5,954 nt of DNA from assembly GCA_030428405.1 (NCBI GenBank), contig JAUIEH010000193.1, positions 1-5,954 of the forward strand, given 5' to 3'. A program made the position numbers and the translations under genes. The DNA is from Alphaproteobacteria bacterium (GTDB lineage: Bacteria; Pseudomonadota; Alphaproteobacteria; Caulobacterales; Maricaulaceae). The notes under the pieces were generated by a model. That model was not told the DNA's origin. It made no database searches and saw only the letters and a program-made list of their open reading frames with translations. Positions 1 to 4,506 of this stretch are shown piece after piece. The number at the start of each line of letters is the position of its first letter. The first letter of the stretch is position 1.

Positions 1-181
1 TAGCCGCCTCCTCGCCGTCTGGCGCAGATGCGGTCTCAACATCACCAGGCGCGCCGTCATCGGACGCAGCGACGACGGGATCGTCCGCGGCCGTCTCATC
101 GCCAGCCGTCTCAGCGGATTGTTCGCAGGCGCTCAGCGCCAGCGCAGCAATCGCCGCGCTCGCCAGTAGAAGCTTTTTCAT
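1..181 (-). CDS. Small putative lipoprotein, N-terminal part (runs off the left edge)
   Basis: Sixty codons are visible, starting at the ATG complementary to 179-181 and still open at base 1. The protein begins MKKLLLASAAIAALALSAC, a short lysine-positive n-region, a hydrophobic Ala/Leu core and a lipobox L16-S17-A18-C19, so it should be exported by Sec, lipidated at Cys19 and cleaved before it. The residue after Cys is Glu, not Asp, which by the usual E. coli rule favours outer-membrane sorting. Residues 20-60 are low complexity, rich in Ala, Asp, Glu and Gly, strongly acidic, and probably a disordered linker. A strong Shine-Dalgarno (GGGGAGAG, 187-194) lies 5 nt upstream and supports this start. 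The gene follows pnp on the same strand but lies beyond a strong terminator, so it is probably a separate unit. I do not recognise the family; the mature domain is outside the window. Confidence 0.8.
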   Translation of the reverse strand, partial: MKKLLLASAAIAALALSACEQSAETAGDETAADDPVVAASDDGAPGDVETASAPDGEEAA

Positions 182-200
182 CCGTACTCTCCCCTATTCA

Positions 201-222
201 CCCCAGCGCGCTCGCCGCGGGG
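201..222 (-). other. GC-rich imperfect hairpin upstream of the lipoprotein gene
   Basis: CCCC (201-204) and GCG (206-208) pair with CGC GGGG (216-222), leaving A205 as a bulge and a 7-nt loop at 209-215. It lies between the pnp terminator and the Shine-Dalgarno of the lipoprotein gene. No T-run follows it on the minus strand, so it is not an obvious terminator. I found no convincing -35/-10 pair for the lipoprotein gene in this short gap. It may be chance in GC-rich DNA or a leader hairpin. Confidence 0.3.
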
Positions 223-234
223 CACAAAAGCAAA

Positions 235-260
235 CAAGCCCCGGCGTCGGCCGGGGCTTG
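235..260 (-). terminator. Rho-independent terminator of pnp
   Basis: CAAGCCCCGG (235-244) and CCGGGGCTTG (251-260) form a perfect 10-bp stem with a 6-nt loop at 245-250. Read on the minus strand, it is followed by TTTGCTTTTGTG, a T-rich though interrupted tail. It lies 67 nt past the pnp stop codon, so the pnp mRNA would end here with a short 3' UTR (261-327). It is the strongest intrinsic terminator in the window and marks the end of the rbfA-truB-rpsO-pnp run. Confidence 0.9.
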
Positions 261-327
261 CAGCAAATTGAAGTCGCACGACCGGCCGCGCAGCGCACAG
301 ACCGGATCGACGCGCTTTTGCATGAGA

Positions 328-2472
328 TCAGCTCGCCGGCTCGGATTCGCCCTTGGCCGGGGCGAGGTCTTCGCCGGTGTCCTGATCGACGACTTTCATC
401 GACAGGCGCACCTTGCCGCGATCATCGAAGCCCAGAAGCTTCACATAGACTTCCTGGCCCTCTTTGAGGACGTCGGAGACGTTTTGAACGCGTTCCTGCG
501 CGATCTGCGAAACGTGGACGAGACCGTCCTTCGGGCCGAAGAAGTTCACGAAGGCGCCGAAGTCGACAATTTTGACGACTTTGCCCTTGTAGACCTTGCC
601 CGGCTCTGGGTCGGACGCAATGCCGAGGATCCAAGTCTTGGCCGCTTCGATCTGCGCCTGATCGGACGAGGCGATCTTGATGAGGCCGTCGTCGTTGATG
701 TCGACCTTGGCGCCCGTGGTCTCCACGATCTCGCGGATGACCTTGCCGCCCGAACCGATGACTTCGCGGATCTTGTCGGTCTTGATCTGGATCGTTTCGA
801 TCCGCGGCGCGTGCGCGCCAAGATCGTCCCGGCTCGTCGACAGCGCTTTGTTCATCTCCTCGAGAATGTGGAGACGGCCGCCGCGCGCCTGATCCAGCGC
901 CTGACGCATGATCTCTTCGGTGATGCCGGTGATCTTGATGTCCATCTGCAGCGAGGTGACGCCCTCGCTCGTGCCGGCCACCTTGAAGTCCATGTCGCCG
1001 AGATGGTCCTCATCGCCGAGAATGTCGGAGAGAACCGCGAACGAGCCGTCGGCCTCCTTGATGAGACCCATGGCGATGCCCGAGACGGGCCGCGAAATCG
1101 GCACGCCGGCGTCCATGAGCGCGAGCGAACCGCCGCAGACCGTGGCCATGGACGAGGAGCCGTTGGACTCAAGGATCTCGGAAACGAGACGGATCGTGTA
1201 CGGGAACTCTTCCGTCGACGGCAGAACCGCTTTCAGCGCGCGCCAGGCAAGCTTGCCGTGACCGATTTCACGACGGCCTGCGCCGCCCATGCGGCCAACT
1301 TCACCGACGGAGAACGGCGGGAAATTGTAATGCAGAAGGAATTTCTCCTTCCGCGTGCCCTCAAGCGCGTCGATGAACTGCTCGTCATCGCCGGTGCCGA
1401 GCGTCGTTGTGACGAGCGCCTGGGTTTCGCCGCGCGTGAACAGCGCTGAACCGTGCGTACGCGGAAGAACGCCCGCGAGCGATTCAATCTGACGAACATC
1501 GTCGAGCTTGCGGCCGTCAATGCGCTTGCCGGTCTTGATGACCGAGCCGCGCAGGGTTTCGGCCTCAACCGACTTGAAGACTTTCTTGAACACCGAAGCG
1601 TCCATGCCGTCGGGCTGGTCTTCTGAGGCGACCAGCTTGGCGGCGACGTCCTCGCGAACCTTGTCGATCGCATCACGGCGCGCGGACTTGTCCACGATGG
1701 CGTAGGCTTTTTTGAGCGCTGCGCCGGCGGCCTTGCGCACAGCTTTGGCTTCGGCTTCGACGTCGTCGGGACGGAAATCCCACGGGTCTTTCGCGGCTTT
1801 TTCCGCCAGACGGATAATGGCGTCGATCACGGGCTGAAAGCCGGCGTGACCATGCATCACGGCGCCGAGCATCTGATCTTCGCTCAGCTCTGCGGCCTGG
1901 GATTCCACCATCATCACGGCGTCGGCCGTGCCCGCCACGAACAGATCGAGACGCGTGTCCGGCATCTGCTCCATGGTCGGGTTAAGAACGAATTCGTCGT
2001 CGATCAGCGCGACGCGGGCGCCGCCGATGGGGCCGAGAAACGGCACGCCCGAGAGCGTCAGCGCCGCAGAGGCCGCGATCATTGCAACGACATCGGGATC
2101 GTTTTCGCCGTCAAACGACAGAACGGTCGCCACGACCTGGGTCTCGTTCTGGAAGCCCTTCGCGAAGAGCGGGCGGATCGGACGGTCGATCAGGCGCGAG
2201 GTCAGCGTCTCTTTTTCGGTCGGACGGCCTTCGCGCTTGAAATAGCCGCCCGGCACGCGGCCGGCGGCGTAGTATTTTTCCTGGTAATTGACCGTGAGCG
2301 GAAAGAAGTCGACGCCTTCGCGCGGCGCCTTCGCCGCAACAACAGTGGCGAGAACCGATGTCTCGCCATAGGTGACGAGCACAGCGCCGTCGGCCTGCCG
2401 GGCCATATGCCCGGTCTCGATCTTCAGCGGCCGGCCGGCCCAATCGAGCGTCTCTTCATGAATATCGAACAT
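328..2472 (-). CDS. pnp: Polyribonucleotide nucleotidyltransferase (PNPase)
   Basis: PNPase is a trimeric cytoplasmic 3'-5' phosphorolytic exoribonuclease that releases nucleoside diphosphates; it can also add 3' tails and takes part in mRNA decay and sRNA metabolism. The 714 residues match the usual length of about 700. By family knowledge the order is RNase PH domain 1 (about 10-145), an all-helical domain (about 240-310), catalytic RNase PH domain 2 (about 320-550), KH (about 556-615) and S1 (about 623-693). Visible signatures are the RNA-binding loop YFKREGRP (77-84), phosphate-site SNGSSSMA (436-443), and GDEDHLGDMDFK with metal/catalytic residues D489, D495 and K497, plus KH loop IGSGGK (572-577). 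The protein ends in a short Glu/Ala tail after S1. The start is set by AGGA (2480-2483) 7 nt before ATG. It follows rpsO after 138 nt containing three hairpins, a likely place for RNase III or PNPase autoregulation as known in E. coli. Nothing looks broken. Confidence 0.99.
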   Translation of the reverse strand: MFDIHEETLDWAGRPLKIETGHMARQADGAVLVTYGETSVLATVVAAKAPREGVDFFPLTVNYQEKYYAAGRVPGGYFKREGRPTEKETLTSRLIDRPIRPLFAKGFQNETQVVATVLSFDGENDPDVVAMIAASAALTLSGVPFLGPIGGARVALIDDEFVLNPTMEQMPDTRLDLFVAGTADAVMMVESQAAELSEDQMLGAVMHGHAGFQPVIDAIIRLAEKAAKDPWDFRPDDVEAEAKAVRKAAGAALKKAYAIVDKSARRDAIDKVREDVAAKLVASEDQPDGMDASVFKKVFKSVEAETLRGSVIKTGKRIDGRKLDDVRQIESLAGVLPRTHGSALFTRGETQALVTTTLGTGDDEQFIDALEGTRKEKFLLHYNFPPFSVGEVGRMGGAGRREIGHGKLAWRALKAVLPSTEEFPYTIRLVSEILESNGSSSMATVCGGSLALMDAGVPISRPVSGIAMGLIKEADGSFAVLSDILGDEDHLGDMDFKVAGTSEGVTSLQMDIKITGITEEIMRQALDQARGGRLHILEEMNKALSTSRDDLGAHAPRIETIQIKTDKIREVIGSGGKVIREIVETTGAKVDINDDGLIKIASSDQAQIEAAKTWILGIASDPEPGKVYKGKVVKIVDFGAFVNFFGPKDGLVHVSQIAQERVQNVSDVLKEGQEVYVKLLGFDDRGKVRLSMKVVDQDTGEDLAPAKGESEPAS

Positions 2473-2493
2473 TGAGTTTTCCTAGCTTCGAAA

Positions 2494-2515
2494 GCGGACG
2501 GCCCCTGCCGCCCGC
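2494..2515 (-). promoter_or_regulatory. Hairpin in the pnp 5' leader
   Basis: On the minus strand GCGGGCGGC (2515-2507) pairs with GCCGTCCGC (2502-2494): nine pairs including one central G-U, with a 4-nt loop AGGG. TTTCG follows it. The hairpin ends 21 nt before the pnp ATG and 10 nt before its AGGA Shine-Dalgarno. With only three T's it would be at best a leaky terminator. The position fits a leader structure affecting pnp translation or mRNA cleavage, but that function is inferred. Confidence 0.55.
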
Positions 2516-2539
2516 TCGATTAGCGCCCGCCCTCGCCGA

Positions 2540-2556
2540 CCGGCGGATTCCGGCGG
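2540..2556. repeat. Short direct repeat CCGGCGG-ATT-CCGGCGG
   Basis: Two identical 7-mers (2540-2546 and 2550-2556) are separated by ATT in the rpsO-pnp gap. The spacer region contains one GATTC (2546-2550), a CcrM-type methylation motif in alphaproteobacteria. The repeat sits between the hairpins after rpsO and the pnp leader hairpin. It could be a binding site, part of the RNA fold, or chance in GC-rich DNA. Confidence 0.3.
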
Positions 2557-2577
2557 CAAGCGCAAGAACGGCGCTTG
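2557..2577 (-). promoter_or_regulatory. Second hairpin after rpsO
   Basis: CAAGCGC (2557-2563) pairs perfectly with GCGCTTG (2571-2577) around a 7-nt loop (2564-2570). It directly abuts the hairpin at 2578-2604. No T-run follows on the minus strand, so it is unlikely to terminate transcription by itself. It may protect the 3' end of processed rpsO mRNA or form part of an endonuclease target in the rpsO-pnp transcript; both are inferences from the E. coli operon. Confidence 0.45.
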
Positions 2578-2604
2578 GCGTCGCCGCGCAATGTCGCGCG
2601 ACGC
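2578..2604 (-). promoter_or_regulatory. First hairpin after rpsO
   Basis: GCGTCGC (2578-2584) pairs perfectly with GCGACGC (2598-2604) around a 13-nt loop (2585-2597). It begins only 6 nt past the rpsO stop codon. No T-tract follows it; the next hairpin begins at once. A stem so close to the stop suggests 3'-end stabilisation or processing of rpsO mRNA rather than intrinsic termination. Confidence 0.45.
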
Positions 2605-2610
2605 GCCCGC

Positions 2611-2880
2611 TCAGCGTCGCAGGCCGAGCTTTTCGATGATCGCGCGATAGCGCGAGTCGTCGATTCGTTTGAGATAGTCCAGAAGCCGGCGACGCTGCGA
2701 CACCATCTTCAAGAGACCGCGGCGCGAATGGTTGTCCTTCGCGTGGGATTTGAAGTGGTCCGTCAGGTTGGAAATGCGTTCGCTGAGAATGGCGATCTGG
2801 ATTTCAGGCGAGCCCGTGTCGTTGGACACGCGCGCATGTTCTTTGATGAGCGCCTGCTTGCGCTCTTGGGTAATCGACAT
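2611..2880 (-). CDS. rpsO: 30S ribosomal protein S15
   Basis: S15 is a primary binding protein of the 30S central domain. It binds the 16S rRNA three-way junction (helices 20-22), nucleates S6/S18 assembly and contacts the 50S subunit in bridge B4. The product is 89 aa, the standard bacterial length, and collinear with the family. TGSPE (22-26) is present, followed by the region with rRNA-contacting H42, D49 and S52, SRRGLL (52-57), the basic QRRRLLDYL (62-70) and the terminal LGLRR. The Shine-Dalgarno GGAG (2891-2894) starts 1 nt after the truB stop and lies 10 nt before the ATG, so translation may be coupled to truB. A terminator-like hairpin with a T5 run lies just upstream inside the end of truB and could regulate rpsO. 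Two hairpins follow the stop. Confidence 0.99.
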   Translation of the reverse strand: MSITQERKQALIKEHARVSNDTGSPEIQIAILSERISNLTDHFKSHAKDNHSRRGLLKMVSQRRRLLDYLKRIDDSRYRAIIEKLGLRR

Positions 2881-2895
2881 CGTGTGGTTGCTCCA

Positions 2896-3846
2896 TCACA
2901 TCTGAAAAACGCGCACGGGCTGCAGACGCCCGGCGCGGACTTCGCCGATCGCGACCGCCAGATCGCCGCACATCGCCAATGCGAGCCTTGATGCGTCTTC
3001 GCCCGACACCGTTCGGGGCCGGCGAAGCTCACGCAGCTCTTGCGCAACATGCGGGAGCAGGACGATCGCGCGTCCTTGCTTTAAGCGGGCGGCTTCCTCA
3101 CCGGTTACGGCCAGAGCCGGGATGTCGTCCAGCGCGGTCTCAACCGGCAGAATTCCGTCCGCAAGCGCGCCCTTATGCACGAATTGTTCTAGTACTTCCA
3201 GTCCGATCGCGTCTTCGACATCGAACGGTCCGACCTGCAGCCGGCGCAGGGCGCCGACATGGCCCTCGCAGCCCAGCGCCGCCGCCAGATCGCGCACCAC
3301 GGCGCGCACGTAAGAGCCCTTGCCGCAGGTCATTTCGAACACCGCTTCATCGGCGCTCGGCATGTCGCAAAGCTCCAGCGCGTCAATGCGAATGATGCGG
3401 GCTTCCAGTTCCACCGTCTCGCCGGCTCGGGCGAGATCATAAGCGCGCGCGCCGTCGACCTTGATGGCTGAATACGCCGGCGGCACCTGTTCGATCTCGC
3501 CGATGAACGCGGGCAAGGCCTGTTCGATCTCTTCCCTGCCCGGCCGCTTATCGCTGCGCGCGACGATTTCGCCCTCCGCGTCCAGCGTGTCGGTCGAGGC
3601 GCCCCATTTCACCGTGAAGCGATAAACCTTCTCGCCTTCCATCGCGAAGGCCGAGGTCTTTGTGGCTTCGCCGAGCGCAATCGGCAGAACGCCGGTCGCC
3701 AACGGGTCGAGCGTGCCCGCATGACCGGCCTTTTTGGGGTTGAGCAGGCGCTTCACTTTGCCGAGCGCTTCGTTCGACGTCATGTCGAACGGCTTGTCGA
3801 GGATCAGCCAGCCGTGGATGTCCACGCCCTTGCGTTTGCGGGCCAT
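2896..3846 (-). CDS. truB: tRNA pseudouridine(55) synthase TruB
   Basis: TruB converts U55 to pseudouridine in the T-loop of nearly all elongator tRNAs and also acts as a tRNA-folding chaperone in the cytoplasm. The 316 residues match the family (E. coli about 314). HGWLILDKP (11-19) is the TruB N-terminal signature. GTLDPLATGVLP (44-55) carries the catalytic aspartate D47. Also present are GEATK (59-63), the substrate-side Y75 and TDTLDAEG (85-92), PPAYSAIK (122-129) and CGKGSYVR (174-181). The last 70 or so residues fit the small C-terminal PUA-like domain seen in proteobacterial TruB. The upstream Shine-Dalgarno is weak (GGCGAG about 8 nt before ATG). A 169-nt gap separates it from rbfA and holds a candidate promoter at 3899-3927, so truB-rpsO-pnp may be transcribed apart from rbfA. 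Its last 15 or so codons double as an RNA hairpin ahead of rpsO. Confidence 0.98.
   Translation of the reverse strand: MARKRKGVDIHGWLILDKPFDMTSNEALGKVKRLLNPKKAGHAGTLDPLATGVLPIALGEATKTSAFAMEGEKVYRFTVKWGASTDTLDAEGEIVARSDKRPGREEIEQALPAFIGEIEQVPPAYSAIKVDGARAYDLARAGETVELEARIIRIDALELCDMPSADEAVFEMTCGKGSYVRAVVRDLAAALGCEGHVGALRRLQVGPFDVEDAIGLEVLEQFVHKGALADGILPVETALDDIPALAVTGEEAARLKQGRAIVLLPHVAQELRELRRPRTVSGEDASRLALAMCGDLAVAIGEVRAGRLQPVRVFQM
2905..2936 (-). terminator. Terminator-like hairpin plus T5 run before rpsO (attenuator or S15 leader candidate)
   Basis: On the minus strand GCGC-CGGGC (2936-2928) pairs with GCCCG-T-GCGC (2920-2911): nine base pairs with one bulged U (2915) and a 7-nt loop (2927-2921). 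One G (2910) follows, then TTTTT (2909-2905). All of it lies within the last codons of truB; the T-run ends 7 nt before the truB stop and 11 nt before the rpsO GGAG. This has the form of an intrinsic terminator placed directly ahead of rpsO. Alternatively it is part of an autoregulatory S15-binding leader, a class known in several bacterial phyla including alphaproteobacteria. The structure is seen in the sequence; the function is inferred. Confidence 0.55.
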
Positions 3847-3865
3847 GCGCGCGTCTCGCCACTAC

Positions 3866-3884
3866 GCCGGGGTTCGGACCCGGC
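3866..3884 (-). promoter_or_regulatory. Hairpin in the putative truB leader
   Basis: GCCGGG (3866-3871) pairs with CCCGGC (3879-3884) around a 7-nt loop GTTCGGA. It would lie in the 5' leader if truB is transcribed from the 3899-3927 promoter, ending 19 nt before the start codon. No T-run follows it. It may mildly affect access to the weak truB Shine-Dalgarno, or be chance. Confidence 0.35.
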
Positions 3885-3898
3885 CGGATGGGAGGCGC

Positions 3899-3927
3899 GG
3901 TGTAGCCGCTGTACGCTCGCGCTGCAA
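3899..3927 (-). promoter_or_regulatory. Candidate housekeeping promoter for truB-rpsO-pnp
   Basis: On the minus strand TTGCAGC (3927-3921), 14 nt, then GCTACACC (3906-3899). This compares well with the Caulobacter housekeeping (sigma-73) consensus TTGACGS-N10-14-GCTANAWC: seven of eight -10 positions match and the spacer is allowed; the -35 keeps TTG and the last C. In E. coli terms the spacer is 17 nt. Transcription would start near 3892, about 45 nt before truB. It lies in the only long gap inside the cluster, which supports a separate truB-rpsO-pnp transcript. Found by eye only. Confidence 0.45.
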
Positions 3928-3959
3928 CGGTCTGCGTGGTTGCGTCTGCTGTTGAGCAG

Positions 3960-4002
3960 CGGACCGCAGAGATGGCGCTTGGATTGGCTGCGGACCGGAC
4001 CG
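3960..4002. repeat. Three CGGACCG copies between rbfA and truB
   Basis: The near-palindrome CGGACCG occurs at 3960-3966, 3991-3997 and 3996-4002, the last two overlapping by 2 nt; a variant CGGACCC is at 3875-3881. All lie in the rbfA-truB gap, upstream or downstream of the candidate truB promoter. A small inverted repeat CTGCT-GTTG-AGCAG (3946-3959) adjoins the first copy. No T-run marks a terminator for rbfA here. The copies may be a protein-binding site or only GC-rich noise. Confidence 0.3.
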
Positions 4003-4015
4003 CCGCGGCAATAAC

Positions 4016-4447
4016 TCAGTCGTCGGAGGAAGTCGACTCGGCGTCGTCGTCGGTGCGCGCGCGTTCAAGGTCGCGGGCGACGTCGGGGCGCTTCAGCAGA
4101 GCGTCGATCTTGCTCGCCTCCTCGAAGCTCTCATCCGGCTCGAACTTCAGAGCAGGCGTGAATTTCATCTCGATCTGAGCGCCGAGCCGCCCGCGCAAAA
4201 ATCCTGCGCAACGATTGAGCGCATCAGCGGTCTTGCGTGCATCACCGCCGCCGAGCGGCGCGATGAACGCCATGGCGTGTTTGAGGTCGGGCGAACAGCG
4301 CACTTCGGACACCGTCACCATCACGCCGGCGAGATCAGGATCGCGCAGCTCCTCGCGCGCGAGAATGTCGACCAGCGCATGGCGGACAAGCTCGCCCGCA
4401 CGCAATTGGCGTTGAGAAGGACCGGAGTTGCTGCGATTTTTGCTCAT
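4016..4447 (-). CDS. rbfA: 30S ribosome-binding factor RbfA
   Basis: RbfA is a cytoplasmic assembly factor that binds free 30S subunits near 16S helix 1 and the 3' end, helps late 16S maturation and is needed for cold adaptation. The 143-aa product has the single type II KH fold. RQLRAGELVRHAL (13-25) is the N-terminal helix signature, VTVSEVRCSPDLKHA (44-58) the first strand and turn, and FTPALKFEPDESFEEASKIDALL (96-118) the conserved C-terminal motif. A charged Asp/Ser tail (about 132-143) looks disordered. The purine-rich AAAGG stands only 2 nt before the ATG, closer than usual, so initiation may be weak or the real signal differs. It begins 59 nt after the S41-like gene, where infB usually lies, and is followed by truB after 169 nt. 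Confidence 0.96.
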   Translation of the reverse strand: MSKNRSNSGPSQRQLRAGELVRHALVDILAREELRDPDLAGVMVTVSEVRCSPDLKHAMAFIAPLGGGDARKTADALNRCAGFLRGRLGAQIEMKFTPALKFEPDESFEEASKIDALLKRPDVARDLERARTDDDAESTSSDD

Positions 4448-4506
4448 CGCCTTTACTTATGACGAAGCGCGCGCGAATTCGAGAGGCGCCGGCGGCGCTG
4501 CTCGAC

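Noticed and set aside
28..1449. A 473-codon open frame on the plus strand, antisense to pnp and the lipoprotein gene
   Set aside because: It overlaps strongly conserved pnp codons, its composition is Arg/Asp/Ala/Leu-skewed as expected for the antisense of a GC-rich gene, and it has no recognisable domain.
1846..2475. A 209-codon open frame on the plus strand, antisense to the 5' part of pnp
   Set aside because: It lies wholly opposite the conserved first RNase PH domain, is His/Arg-rich without family motifs, and is best explained as a shadow of pnp codon bias.
2517..2524. GCTAATCG as a -10 box for a pnp promoter
   Set aside because: It matches only half of the GCTANAWC consensus and there is no TTG-type -35 at a usable distance.
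3186..3215. A possible promoter inside truB (ACTAGAAC as a -10 box)
   Set aside because: The -10 is good but the upstream AAGACGC lacks the TTG of a -35 and the spacer is 15 nt; one match inside coding DNA is not enough.
3866..3884. GGTTCGGACCC resembling a tRNA T-arm
   Set aside because: The five bases either side of a TTCGGAC loop do not pair, and no acceptor, D or anticodon arms can be found around it.
4448..4506. A terminator between the S41-like gene and rbfA
   Set aside because: Only a 5-bp GCGCC/GGCGC stem with a 3-nt loop is present and no T-run follows it.
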